A program made the position numbers and the translations under genes. A DNA stretch of 64,000 nucleotides from REEB52 sp964626905 (GTDB lineage: Bacteria > Chlamydiota > Chlamydiia > Chlamydiales > SM23-39): contig CAZVHA010000001.1 in NCBI GenBank assembly GCA_964626905.1, positions 186,001 to 250,000 on the forward strand. The letters run 5' to 3'. This document shows positions 7,892-16,669 of the stretch, one piece after another; the first letter of the stretch is position 1, and the number at the start of each line of letters is the position of its first letter. Below the pieces are notes generated by a model. That model did not search any database, was not told where the DNA came from, and saw only the letters and a list, made by a program, of their open reading frames with translations.

Positions 7892-9363
7892 TTTGAACTG
7901 CCTAACATTCTATTGTATTCATTTTCTTTTTCTTTTCCATTCAGTTTTTCTACTTTCGTAAATGAACTACTCCCTTCAGTTGTCTTGATGACTCGATAGT
8001 GATCGATCGCACATTTAGCAACTTGGACAAAATGGGTCACGCAGATGATTTGTCTTTTTTTTCCCAATTCTTTGAGTTTTTCTCCCAAAATCGCGGCCGT
8101 TTGCCCCCCAATATTGCTGTCGATTTCATCAAAGACCAAACTCGATTGCCCTTCAGATAAAATCAGCTTGATCGCAAGCAAAAGACGGGACATCTCCCCC
8201 CCACTTGCGCATTCGGCCATCGGCATCAACGGATGGCCAGGGTTTGCCGAAAAATAAAACTGCACACTCTCCAATACTTGGATTTCAAATCGCGCATAAG
8301 GGATGTTAAGACTTTTTAATTCGCTGAGTATGAGGGCTGAAAGTTTTGGCGCTGCCTGTTTTCTCTCGGAGTAAAGATGGGCGGTGAGGGTTTTGTTTTT
8401 TTGGTGTAACTCCTGAAGGCGCGCCCTCAACTGTCCGATTTTTGACTCGAGATTTAAGAGGTGATCGAGTTTTTGCAAAAGGGTTGTCTTTGAGGCGGCG
8501 ATGTCGGGGCCGAACCGTTTTTTTAAGCTTGCGACTGACCCGATCCGTTTTTCGACTTGGGCCAACTTTTCGGGGTTGGACTCTAAATGTTCGCTGTATT
8601 TTTGGCAAACTTGTCCCACCTCATCGAGTTCTAAAACAGCTCCTCGCATCGCTTGAGCCGCCTCTTTTAATTTGGGATCGAGTTTGCTGGAGGCTTCGAG
8701 GAGATGGAGCCCCTTTTTGAGGGCGCCCATTTCCGCGCTTTCAACCATCAAGAAGGTGAGCGCCCCTATATTTTCGGAAAGGTCTCCCGCGTGGACGAGT
8801 CGCTCGTGATCTTCCTTTAAGAGCTCCTCCTCTCCCAATCGATAGTTGATCTCTTCAATCCACTCAAGATCCTTTTTCACCCACTCGATTTCTCTCTCTT
8901 GAGAAACCTGCAAAGACTCGTTCAACTCATACTCGATCTCTCTTTCCTCTTTTTTTAAAACTTTTAACTCTTCCCTCCTTCGTGTGAGAGAGCCAAATTG
9001 ATCGAGGAGCTCTTCTTCTTTACCCACAAGCGAGGCATTTTGATTGACGAGTTCGATGGCGACAGCCTCTTTGAGTTCGGCCAAAGAGACTTGCGCGTCG
9101 TCGATGAAGCAGCGCCCTTTTCCCGAGGCGTAAATCTCCCTTCGGATGAAGCGGCCCCCCTCAAATTCCGCTTCCACAATGGCCATCTCGGCCCCATTTC
9201 GGACAAGGCTTCGATCGCCCCTTTCTCCTGCAATCAGGTGGATCGCGGCGAAAAGAGCCGATTTTCCCGAGCCAGTTTCTCCCGTAATGATGTTGAGCCC
9301 TGGGCCGAAGTGGATTTCGGCTTTTTCAATGAGGATCAGATTTTGAATTTTCAAAACCCTCAA
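7888..9363 (-). CDS. recN: DNA repair ATPase RecN
   Basis: SMC-like ATPase used in double-strand break repair. The N-terminus gives RVLKIQNLILIEKAEIHFGPGLNIITGETGSGKSALF with a Walker A at about residues 28-36. A long coiled-coil middle section follows. The C-terminus has the ABC signature ASGGEMSRLLLAIKL and Walker B SLVFDEIDSNIGG, then VTHFVQVAKCA with the H-loop. At 491 residues it is about 60 shorter than the E. coli protein, mainly in the coiled coil. It overlaps both neighbours by 4 bases (rnhC upstream, the barrel protein downstream), which suggests one operon. Confidence 0.95.
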   Translation of the reverse strand: MRVLKIQNLILIEKAEIHFGPGLNIITGETGSGKSALFAAIHLIAGERGDRSLVRNGAEMAIVEAEFEGGRFIRREIYASGKGRCFIDDAQVSLAELKEAVAIELVNQNASLVGKEEELLDQFGSLTRRREELKVLKKEEREIEYELNESLQVSQEREIEWVKKDLEWIEEINYRLGEEELLKEDHERLVHAGDLSENIGALTFLMVESAEMGALKKGLHLLEASSKLDPKLKEAAQAMRGAVLELDEVGQVCQKYSEHLESNPEKLAQVEKRIGSVASLKKRFGPDIAASKTTLLQKLDHLLNLESKIGQLRARLQELHQKNKTLTAHLYSERKQAAPKLSALILSELKSLNIPYARFEIQVLESVQFYFSANPGHPLMPMAECASGGEMSRLLLAIKLILSEGQSSLVFDEIDSNIGGQTAAILGEKLKELGKKRQIICVTHFVQVAKCAIDHYRVIKTTEGSSSFTKVEKLNGKEKENEYNRMLGSSK

Positions 9364-10235
9364 AGTTCACCTGCTGTTTTAAAATGGATTTTCGCCACTT
9401 TTTCTAAAACTTCTGGGCCCGATTGGGCGATCAGAGTTCGCGCCACTTTTTTCACCCCTTCGGCGGCTCCTTTAGGGAGCTCTACTCCATGCTCTTCGCC
9501 GAGAACTTTTAGCCCGTCTAAAAAGGCACATCTTGCCAAAATTGAGGCGCTCGCCACGACGAGATCTTCTTCGCCACGCACCCTTTGCTCGAGATCGACT
9601 TCGATTTTTTTTTGCTTCAACATCCCCTCCATGAGGCTCTTTTCGGCAAACTGATCGAGAATCGCTTTTTTGCAGCCACTCTTTTGCATCAGATCTGTAA
9701 GGGCTGCGGTGTGGGCCCAAGCGAGGAGTCGATTCAAGTTTTTGAATTTTCGGTAGAGCTCGTTGTATTTTTTGGGGAAAAGGCGAATCACAGTGTAGGG
9801 AAATTCCCTTTTTAAAGAGGCTGCGAGTTTCAAAATGCCCTCATCCGATATCCGCTTGCTATCTCTCACTTTCATCTGCAGCATCTTTTTAATCCCAACT
9901 TCATCCGCATAAATGGCTGCGACGCAAAGGGGGCCAAAAAAATCGCCCTTGCCCGCCTCATCCATTCCGATCCGCGGCTCCAAGTTGAGATGCGCCTCCG
10001 GATGGGAATGGCGAAAGTCTTGAAGAATTTCGGGCTCGAGGTAAAATTCGATGAACGGCTCTTTTTCTTTGCCCTGCACTGTCAGTTTCCCCGATTCGTA
10101 AAGGGTGCAAGAGATTCCCTTTTTCTTTGCTGAAAAAACGGCGTAGGGGGCCTTTGAGATCTCAAATCCTTGGGATTTGAGGTCTTCCATTAATTTGGGG
10201 GCGAGTTTAAGGTCGATCTTCGCGGTAAAAGTCAT
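9360..10235 (-). CDS. rnhC: Ribonuclease HIII
   Basis: 291 residues. The N-terminal 80 residues form the TBP-like substrate-binding domain of RNase HIII. The catalytic domain starts with RIGMDEAGKGDFFGPLCVAA, supplying the first two acidic metal ligands, followed by VRDSKRISDEGI and a later ILDQFAEK block. It removes RNA from RNA/DNA hybrids and can take the place of RNase HI. I place the start at 10235 (MTFTAKIDL); the frame is open 11 codons further upstream, but those residues do not fit the family. It is divergent from the HTH gene, with 66 bases between the starts. Confidence 0.93.
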   Translation of the reverse strand: MTFTAKIDLKLAPKLMEDLKSQGFEISKAPYAVFSAKKKGISCTLYESGKLTVQGKEKEPFIEFYLEPEILQDFRHSHPEAHLNLEPRIGMDEAGKGDFFGPLCVAAIYADEVGIKKMLQMKVRDSKRISDEGILKLAASLKREFPYTVIRLFPKKYNELYRKFKNLNRLLAWAHTAALTDLMQKSGCKKAILDQFAEKSLMEGMLKQKKIEVDLEQRVRGEEDLVVASASILARCAFLDGLKVLGEEHGVELPKGAAEGVKKVARTLIAQSGPEVLEKVAKIHFKTAGEL

Positions 10236-10301
10236 TGCCCCATTATAAGGCGTTTGACGGAATTGCACAAGGTGCTAATATCTTTATTTAAGGAGGCAAC
10301 C

Positions 10302-10709
10302 ATGTCAGATGGATTGAAAAAAATGGGCGAGAGGTTTCGCGCAAAAAGAGAGGAGATGAGTTTGACTCTCAAAGAGGTGGAAAATGCGACGTCGATTCGG
10401 ATGCTTTATTTGCAGGCGATCGAAGAGGGGAGAGTCGATCATTTTCTATCTAACGTGTATGCGCTCGGATTTATTCGGCAATACGGTGGCTTTTTAGGAT
10501 TTGACACCGAAAAACTCTCGCGCGAATTTCCCGATGCGCTCCGCCTCCCTCCTGAAAAACAGGATTTTGCCTATGGGATTGGCACCCTTGAAATACGAGG
10601 CAGCCCTCACGGGGGAATCCGTTGGCTTCCCAACCTCGTTTGGAGTGTCGTATTTATGATGATTGCCATTTGCGCTTGGTATTTTGCAAAATTTGTTGGC
10701 ATTTTTTGA
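10302..10709 (+). CDS. RodZ-like HTH protein with C-terminal membrane segment
   Basis: 135 residues. Residues 5-70 form a helix-turn-helix of the HTH_25 type found at the N-terminus of RodZ (GERFRAKREEMSLTLKEVE, then YLQAIEEGR, then YALGFIRQYGGFLGFD). A single transmembrane helix follows near the C-terminus (LVWSVVFMMIAICAWYF), with almost nothing after it. In RodZ the cytoplasmic HTH contacts MreB. The protein here lacks the long periplasmic part, as do several chlamydial RodZ forms. AGGAGGCAACC before the ATG at 10302 fixes the start. It lies 23 bases upstream of pkn1, so co-expression is likely. Confidence 0.85.
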   Translation: MSDGLKKMGERFRAKREEMSLTLKEVENATSIRMLYLQAIEEGRVDHFLSNVYALGFIRQYGGFLGFDTEKLSREFPDALRLPPEKQDFAYGIGTLEIRGSPHGGIRWLPNLVWSVVFMMIAICAWYFAKFVGIF

Positions 10710-10732
10710 TTCTAGCAATTATGGTGTAAACT

Positions 10733-12517
10733 ATGGAACAGCTAGGCGATTACACCATATTGAGGAAGCTGGGGAGCGGCCCCTTTGGCGAGGTTTTTCT
10801 TGCTGAGCATCGCTTCATCAAAAAACCATTTGCGCTCAAACTTCTCCCTGAGGAAATCTGTTCGAATGGGCAATTTATCCGGGCATTTGAGCTGCAGATT
10901 GCAGAAATTGCAGCGCTCGACCATCCCAACATCGCAAAAATTCACAACGTCTCTTCTGCAGAGGGGCGCTATTTTGTCGTGACCGATCCCCAGATCGATG
11001 CGCTCGGGACGACGATGCATTTAGATCGATACCTCAAATTAAAGGGGAAAGGGCTTTTTGAAGAGGATCTCCTTCAGCTTTTGATGCAAATTGCCTCTGC
11101 TCTCGACTATGCGCATGAGGCCGGGGTGATCCACGGCTCTTTAAAATTGACCAACCTCTTGATTGCGCCGGGAGAGAAAGAGGTAAAGGTGCTCATTTCC
11201 GATTTTGGCCTCACGCGGATGATCGGAGAAAAAATTTCCCTCATGCGCCTTTGCCAAGAGGCGGCGAATCACTTTCCGAGCGAGCGGTTCCTTTGCGATC
11301 TCGCCTTTTTAGCCCCCGAACAAAAAAAAATCAATGGGGAAATTACCCCAAAAGTGGACGCTTACGCCTTTGGCGTATTGGCGCAGTGGATGCTCACTGG
11401 CAAATTGCCTGAAGGGTATTTTGATTTACCCTCGCGCGTTTTGCCCGATTCGGTGAGAAACTGGGATCTTTTGCTCTCGAGATGTATGCAATCAAATCCC
11501 CATGTGAGGCCGCAAAAACTGGTGAAGGCGCTCGATGAGTATTTGGCCTCTCCTCGGGCCATTCTCAAAGAGCTGCTCCATTTTTCCGAAGTGGAAAAAG
11601 CGGATAGTTCCGGGTTGCAGATGGCCTTTGAGCTCGAGGAAAAATCGAAGGGGGCTCCAGTGGAGTCACCAAAACCGATCTTAAAACCCCAAGAGATTGC
11701 CCGTCCCGAATACGAGGCCGATCCGGGAGCCGTTTTTCAAAGGGAGATGCAGGTTTCTCACTACACTCCGAGCCAAGTGGAAGAGCAGGAAATTGAGCCG
11801 CTCCTCACCGAGATGGTGGTGATTCCTGGCGGCAGCTATATGCGGGGGAGTCATGAAGGGGCAAGGGATGAGATGCCGCGCCACAAAGTGGGTTTGCCCA
11901 GTTTTGCCCTCGATATCCATCCGGTGACAAATGAGCAATTTGTCCGCTTTTTGCAGGTGATGGGGGGAGAAAAAGATCGCAATAACAACGATATCATTCG
12001 GCTGCGCGATGCGAGAATCAAGCGCTCTGGCGGGAAATTGACGATCGAGTCGGGGTATGCAAAGCACCCCGTTGTCGGAGTGACCTGGTATGGGGCCGTT
12101 GCCTATGCAAAATGGATCGGCAAGCGGCTTCCGACGGAGGCAGAGTGGGAAGCGGGGGCGACTGCTGGGCGCGAGGTGATGTATCCGGCGGGCGCTGAGA
12201 TGGAGAGGAGTCAGGCCAATTTTTTCAGCTCAGATACGACGAGCGTCATGAGCTATCCCCCCAATCCCTTTGGCCTTTACGATATGGCGGGCAATGTGTA
12301 CGAATGGTGCCGCGATTGGTACGCCTATAATTACTACGACACGTCGGCTCTTGAGCCCGATCATCCACAAGGGCCTCCGCAGGGGGTCTATCGCGTTTTG
12401 AGGGGCGGTTGTTGGAAGAGCTTGAAAGAAGATCTTCGCTGCTCTCACAGGCACCGCAATAACCCCGGCGCTGTCAACGGGACTTATGGGTTTAGATGCG
12501 CAGCCGACGTGGTGTGA
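10733..12517 (+). CDS. pkn1: Pkn1-type Ser/Thr protein kinase fused to an FGE/sulfatase-modifying domain
   Basis: 594 residues. Residues 5-270 are a protein-kinase fold: glycine loop GSGPFGEV (14-21), ATP-binding Lys in FALK (36) and SDFGLTR as the DFG segment. The catalytic-loop HRD is replaced by HGS (134-136) although the following Lys is kept, so phosphotransfer is doubtful. Residues about 360-594 are an FGE-sulfatase/PvdO-like domain (VVIPGGSYMRGS, LPTEAEWE, GLYDMAGNVYEWCRDW, RVLRGGCWKS). One Cys (DLRCSHR) lies near the position of an active-site Cys, but the usual pair is not complete, so oxidase activity is also uncertain. This two-domain layout is the known Pkn1 arrangement of chlamydiae. 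The last 22 bases overlap a tyrosine phosphatase gene. Confidence 0.9.
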   Translation: MEQLGDYTILRKLGSGPFGEVFLAEHRFIKKPFALKLLPEEICSNGQFIRAFELQIAEIAALDHPNIAKIHNVSSAEGRYFVVTDPQIDALGTTMHLDRYLKLKGKGLFEEDLLQLLMQIASALDYAHEAGVIHGSLKLTNLLIAPGEKEVKVLISDFGLTRMIGEKISLMRLCQEAANHFPSERFLCDLAFLAPEQKKINGEITPKVDAYAFGVLAQWMLTGKLPEGYFDLPSRVLPDSVRNWDLLLSRCMQSNPHVRPQKLVKALDEYLASPRAILKELLHFSEVEKADSSGLQMAFELEEKSKGAPVESPKPILKPQEIARPEYEADPGAVFQREMQVSHYTPSQVEEQEIEPLLTEMVVIPGGSYMRGSHEGARDEMPRHKVGLPSFALDIHPVTNEQFVRFLQVMGGEKDRNNNDIIRLRDARIKRSGGKLTIESGYAKHPVVGVTWYGAVAYAKWIGKRLPTEAEWEAGATAGREVMYPAGAEMERSQANFFSSDTTSVMSYPPNPFGLYDMAGNVYEWCRDWYAYNYYDTSALEPDHPQGPPQGVYRVLRGGCWKSLKEDLRCSHRHRNNPGAVNGTYGFRCAADVV

Positions 12518-12987
12518 AACAGCTCCTTTTTGTCTGTGTTGCCAACATTTGTCGCTCTCCTGCGCTCATGGCGACCCTCAACCACCTGGCGGCTCTTCAA
12601 AAAGTCCCCTTGCATGCCGATAGCTGCGGAATTGGATGGGTCCATCTCGGCGAAAGGCCGAGTCAAAGGATGTTTGAGGCGGCAAAAAAAAGGGGAGTTT
12701 TGATCGATCATCGAACAGAGCAGTTTCAAGACTCTTTTTTTGAAAGCTATGATCTAATCCTCGCCGTCTCTCCCGACATTGTCGAACAGCTCAAACTGCG
12801 CGCTGGGAAATATCAATCCAAAATTGTCCTCGTCACGGACTACAGCTCAAAATACAAGGGGATGGCGATCCCAGATCCCTATTATTTGAGCGATGGGAAG
12901 GGGTTTGACGAAGTTTTTGATCTGATTTTCGATTGCTGTCAGGGGCTGATCGAATCTTTTCGGTTGCCAAAGCAGGGGGATCTCTAA
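12496..12987 (+). CDS. Low-molecular-weight protein tyrosine phosphatase
   Basis: 163 residues. The phosphate-binding loop CVANICRS (C-x5-R, Cys about 14) lies at the N-terminus, and the general acid Asp is in IPDPYYL near residue 126. Both catalytic parts are intact. An ATG at 12496 lies inside pkn1; a GTG at 12514 that overlaps the pkn1 stop (GTGA) would give a 157-residue product closer to family length and is an equally good start. Overlap with a kinase gene suggests a coupled kinase/phosphatase pair, but the substrate is unknown and the kinase is predicted to be weak or inactive. Confidence 0.9.
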   Translation: MRSRRGVKQLLFVCVANICRSPALMATLNHLAALQKVPLHADSCGIGWVHLGERPSQRMFEAAKKRGVLIDHRTEQFQDSFFESYDLILAVSPDIVEQLKLRAGKYQSKIVLVTDYSSKYKGMAIPDPYYLSDGKGFDEVFDLIFDCCQGLIESFRLPKQGDL

Positions 12988-13001
12988 TACCTTAAAGAAA
13001 T

Positions 13002-14864
13002 ATGAGCGAGTCTGCAGGAAAGATCGTCCACCTCGAAAAGAAGAGCTTGAAGAGGGCGCTCGGTGCTGCGGAACTTTTTGCCATCGGCTACGGCGATGTG
13101 GGATCGTCCATCTACTATGCTCTTGGGATCACAGCTCTTTATGCACTTGGCGCCACCCCGATAGCCCTTGCGATTGCAGGCTTTGTCTTTATCTGCACGG
13201 CATTGACTTATGCTGAAATGGCGAGCACTTTTCCGGAACCTGGCGGTTCAGCCACTTTTAGCCGCTATGCATTCAATGATTTCATTTCTTTCATCGCTGG
13301 CTGGGGGCTTCTTCTCGACTACATAGTGACCATTGCGATCTCTGCTTTTGCGATCCCTCCCTATTTGCACTATCTGCTCCCTTTTCCCCGCACACCTCTT
13401 TATCATATCGGAATGACCGTAGCGATCATCGCATTTCTTTACGGTGTCAATGTCATTGGGGTCAGATATTCGGGAAAATTGAGCCTTATTTTGGCGATTG
13501 TGACAATTCTCTCGCAGCTCTTTGTGATTTTGACAGCCGCGATTTTCTTGCTCAACATCCCTTTCATTATCGACCATTTGCGGATCGGAGTGCCGGGAGT
13601 CGATTGGTCGCCCAGCTGGGGAGAATTTTTGAAAGGGACTGCGATGGCGATGGTCGCCTATACTGGAATTGAGTCGATCGCCCAGTTGGCCGCGGAGACG
13701 AAAAAACCGGCCATAGCGATTCCACGCGCGATTAAATGGACCATGTATACGCTCGTGCTCTTCTATTTTTTGATCTCCGTTGTCGGCCTTTCTGTCGTAA
13801 GTCCGCACGAGCTTGGAACGAGATACATAGATGATCCGATCGCGGGAATTGTGAAGGCGCTCCCTTTTGGTGGGAATTGGCTCGCCCCTTGGTTTGGCGT
13901 GATTGCTGCGATCATTCTTCTCATCGCCTCCAATGCGGGTCTCATCGGAGCTTCGAGACTCGCCTTTTCTATGGGCGAATACTACCAGGTGCCTCACCTG
14001 TTTTATCAATTGCACTCGAAGTTTAGAACGCCCTATTTTTCGTTGGGAGTTTTTGCCTTTTTTGCCGGTCTCATCGTCTTTTTAAGCCGGGGAAAAATGT
14101 TATTTCTCGCCGATCTTTACAATTTCGGCGCCCAGATCGCCTTTTTCTTCGCCCACATTTCCCTCTTGGTCCTTCGGTGGAAAAAGCCCCAATTAAAACG
14201 GCCCTTTAAAGCTCCCATCAATGTGCTCTTTGGCAGCGGCCGTTCATTTCCCTTAACGGCGGTGATCGGCGCTTTGGCCACTTTTGCCGTTTGGATGATC
14301 GTCGTCATCACAAAACCCGATGGGCGCAACTTAGGCCTGATCTGGATCGGCTTGGGCCTTGCCATGTATTTTTACTATCGAAAAAAGAAGAAAATCGCGC
14401 CGATGGGACATCTCTCCATTGAAAAAATCAAAGTTCCCGAACATCGCCCTCTCCATCTCAAACACATCTTAGTGACCGCCAGATCGATCGAGAACACAGA
14501 GACCCTGCAAACTGCTTGTCAACTTGCAAAAAGTTATGGAGCCAAATTGAGCGCAGTGTACGTCGTCGAAATTCCGGCCGCTCTTCCCATGCATGCTCCG
14601 ATGGGAAAAAGGGAAGAGCAGGGAGTCATCGCACTCAAAAGAGCGGAGGCGATTGCCCGCGAATATCACCTCCAAGTGGAACTCGAGCTCATCCGGGCCC
14701 GTTCGATCGAATCGGCCATTTTAGATCTCGTCCTCCATAATCATGTCGATCTCGTCGTTGTCGGATCGCATAGAGATGAACTTAGAAAAAAAGATCACTT
14801 TGCACTCGAGATTGAAAAACTTCTCAAGAGCGCTCCTTGCCGTGTTCTTTATTGCAAACTCTAA
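13002..14864 (+). CDS. APC-family amino acid permease with C-terminal universal-stress domain
   Basis: 620 residues. Residues 20-465 hold about 12 transmembrane helices with the APC pattern (FAIGYGDVGSSIYYALG in helix 1, YTGIESIAQLAAETKKPAIAIPRAI around helix 6). Residues about 483-620 are a UspA-type domain: HILVTARSIENTETLQTACQ, SAVYVVEIP, and VDLVVVGSHRDE near the nucleotide-binding loop. Permease-Usp fusions are known in other bacteria, where the soluble domain is thought to sense nucleotide or stress. The substrate cannot be read from sequence. It starts 14 bases after the phosphatase gene, so it may belong to the pkn1 transcript. Confidence 0.88.
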   Translation: MSESAGKIVHLEKKSLKRALGAAELFAIGYGDVGSSIYYALGITALYALGATPIALAIAGFVFICTALTYAEMASTFPEPGGSATFSRYAFNDFISFIAGWGLLLDYIVTIAISAFAIPPYLHYLLPFPRTPLYHIGMTVAIIAFLYGVNVIGVRYSGKLSLILAIVTILSQLFVILTAAIFLLNIPFIIDHLRIGVPGVDWSPSWGEFLKGTAMAMVAYTGIESIAQLAAETKKPAIAIPRAIKWTMYTLVLFYFLISVVGLSVVSPHELGTRYIDDPIAGIVKALPFGGNWLAPWFGVIAAIILLIASNAGLIGASRLAFSMGEYYQVPHLFYQLHSKFRTPYFSLGVFAFFAGLIVFLSRGKMLFLADLYNFGAQIAFFFAHISLLVLRWKKPQLKRPFKAPINVLFGSGRSFPLTAVIGALATFAVWMIVVITKPDGRNLGLIWIGLGLAMYFYYRKKKKIAPMGHLSIEKIKVPEHRPLHLKHILVTARSIENTETLQTACQLAKSYGAKLSAVYVVEIPAALPMHAPMGKREEQGVIALKRAEAIAREYHLQVELELIRARSIESAILDLVLHNHVDLVVVGSHRDELRKKDHFALEIEKLLKSAPCRVLYCKL

Positions 14865-14924
14865 ATTTCCTTGATCTAAATTTCGTAAGAAAATAAACTG
14901 GTTGGAAAATATGGAGGTAAACAT

Positions 14925-15257
14925 ATGAATTCAATTAGCAGGGTGGGTTTAGGAAATGGTCAACCAACTTTAGTTACAGTGGTTAAAGACTATCACAAAG
15001 CATTAGAGAGAATGGAAATCGCTAGACAGACGCTCACAAGGAGCAAAAGCGCTCCCACAATTCTGGCTAATCCTGAAGAAAACTCTCCGCCCCGGTCCCT
15101 AAGGAAATTTACGCATGAATCGAATTTCGACCAAGAAGAGTGCAACACACTATGGGCTGTGCAGCATTCATTAATATACGGACACCCACAATTAGGCGTA
15201 AGCGCACACCCAGAATTAGCCGACCAAGTGGTTGCCGATAAGAGTCCCTTTCAATAA
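14925..15257 (+). CDS. Small protein of unknown function
   Basis: 110 residues, hydrophilic, with no transmembrane segment or signal peptide. The N-terminal third is likely helical (VVKDYHKALERMEIARQTLTRSKS), followed by a proline-rich low-order middle part and a tail containing YGHPQLGVSAHPEL. I do not recognise a family. It has a good site (GGAGG eight bases before the ATG) and a terminator hairpin after its stop, so it is probably a real single-gene unit. Small orphan genes of this sort in chlamydiae are sometimes type III effectors or chaperones, but nothing here proves that. Confidence 0.6.
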   Translation: MNSISRVGLGNGQPTLVTVVKDYHKALERMEIARQTLTRSKSAPTILANPEENSPPRSLRKFTHESNFDQEECNTLWAVQHSLIYGHPQLGVSAHPELADQVVADKSPFQ

Positions 15258-15266
15258 AAACGACCC

Positions 15267-15291
15267 CCCTGCCCACTTGGGGCAGGGTTTT
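15267..15291 (+). terminator. Rho-independent terminator
   Basis: CCCTGCCC pairs with GGGCAGGG around a short ACTTG loop and is followed by TTTT. It is placed 10 bases after the stop of the 14925-15257 gene and may also serve the convergent ATPase gene. Confidence 0.85.
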
Positions 15292-15312
15292 GTCAGTCGG
15301 TCCGTTTTGCTT

Positions 15313-16494
15313 TCACACCCAGTGGGTGATCGGTTTTCTCAAGAATTCTTCAATGGGGATTCCGTTGTGACCCACTAACACGATTTTTGAAGGGTGAAAT
15401 GCCTTGTCAAATGCTTCTAGTCCAGATAGGCTCGCTTTAGGCAGTGAACTTTTCACTTCGATTGCAGTTAGCGATTTTCCTTTTTTTAGAACAAAATCGA
15501 CTTCCTGATGCTCTTCTCTCCAATAGAAAAGTTCTACTTGCGTACCCCTGATCTGATTTGCCAAATGCGCTCCAACGGCTGACTCAACTAGGCGCCCCCA
15601 AAATTCTTTATCTTCCTTTGCCTCTTTAAAGGTCTTGCCAGATTGAGAACTCATTAAGGCATTATTCATCACTTGAAACTTTGGACTCGACGCCTTGCTC
15701 CTCATTTTGTGATTTGCATACTTTTCAATCCCAATCAAGAGTCCGGCGCCTCCAAGCAAACCCAAATAATGGGCAAGAGTTGTAGTATTCCCAGCATCCT
15801 GTAATTGACCTAACATTTTTTGATAGGAAAGAATTTGCGATGAGTACATGCATCCTAATTGAAATAGTCTTCTTAATAAGATTGGTTTATTTATCTGCGT
15901 CATCAATAAAATATCACGAGAAATCGTTGTCTCAATCAGGGAATCATTGATATAATTGAGCCACCGGGATAAATCTTTTTCATTCGCAAAGGATTGGGGG
16001 CCTGGATATCCTCCAAAATAGATGTATTGATCTATGTCCCATCCAAAAATATTCGACATCTCTTCGAAGGACCAATGGGTGATAGGGAGGATTTCAAAAC
16101 GGCCGGCCAAACTCTCAGAAAGCCCCTTTTGCATCAACCAAGGGGAGGAACCGAGGAGAATGACTTTTAACTCCAGTCCATTTTTCGAATCTTCATCCCA
16201 CAATTTTTTGATCAGATCAGACCACTGAGGAATTTTTTGTACTTCATCAATGATAAAAAGGCCCTCATTTGTGGTTTTTTGACGAGCCGTTTCCCATTGC
16301 GTTCGAATCCAAGTGAGATCTTCTAAGGTTGCAGTATCGGCGGATACATAAGTACTTGGAATGGGTAGATCCTTTGCAAGTTTCAATGCAAGGGTTGTTT
16401 TTCCCACCTGTCTCGGACCCAATAGAACTTGGATGAATTTCCTCGGTTCCTTAAGGCGTCTCATCAGCTCTTGGAAAATAGGCCTAGCCCGCAT
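15313..16494 (-). CDS. AAA ATPase with DUF4143 nuclease-like C-terminus (copy 1)
   Basis: About 393 residues. The N-terminal AAA_14 domain has Walker A GPRQVGKTTLA and Walker B LFIIDEVQKIPQW, then the arginine-finger-like GSSPWLM and ESLAGRFEILPITHWS block typical of the family. The C-terminal DUF4143 part ends in QEVDFVLKKGKSLTAIEVKSS, a PD-(D/E)xK-like motif (D...ExK). The function of these stand-alone ATPases is not established. I choose the ATG at 16494; a TTG at 16512 in the same frame is possible. Directly upstream are two perfect palindromes laid over a sigma70-like promoter. A second member lies at 23357-24478. Confidence 0.88.
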   Translation of the reverse strand: MRARPIFQELMRRLKEPRKFIQVLLGPRQVGKTTLALKLAKDLPIPSTYVSADTATLEDLTWIRTQWETARQKTTNEGLFIIDEVQKIPQWSDLIKKLWDEDSKNGLELKVILLGSSPWLMQKGLSESLAGRFEILPITHWSFEEMSNIFGWDIDQYIYFGGYPGPQSFANEKDLSRWLNYINDSLIETTISRDILLMTQINKPILLRRLFQLGCMYSSQILSYQKMLGQLQDAGNTTTLAHYLGLLGGAGLLIGIEKYANHKMRSKASSPKFQVMNNALMSSQSGKTFKEAKEDKEFWGRLVESAVGAHLANQIRGTQVELFYWREEHQEVDFVLKKGKSLTAIEVKSSLPKASLSGLEAFDKAFHPSKIVLVGHNGIPIEEFLRKPITHWV

Positions 16495-16507
16495 AAAAAT
16501 CCGTTTG

Positions 16508-16552
16508 CTCAATCTATTGAGTAATTTTACTCAATTCATTGAGTGGAATCAA
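16508..16552 (-). promoter_or_regulatory. Promoter with twin palindromic operators of DUF4143 ATPase copy 1
   Basis: Read on the minus strand, TTGATT (16552-16547) and TAAAAT (16529-16524) are separated by 17 bases and make a good sigma70 core. The palindrome ACTCAAT-TC-ATTGAGT (16529-16544) fills the spacer. A second, CTCAAT-CT-ATTGAG (16508-16521), lies just downstream of the -10. Their centres are 22 bases apart, about two helical turns, as expected for cooperative dimers bound on one face. The likely result is repression by occlusion of RNA polymerase; the regulator is not evident. Confidence 0.75.
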
Positions 16553-16669
16553 TATCTTTATTTAAGTTGCTTACAATCAGTTTGTTAAATAAAACTTTCA
16601 GTGATGGATCAGTGGGGTCCGATCAAAACATGATTGCATTCCAATGTAACAAGCCCTATAATTCCCGCC

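Noticed and set aside
13248..14015. 255-codon minus-strand frame
   Set aside because: It is opposite the APC permease gene, with Arg/Asp/Asn-rich text typical of antisense translation of hydrophobic codons.
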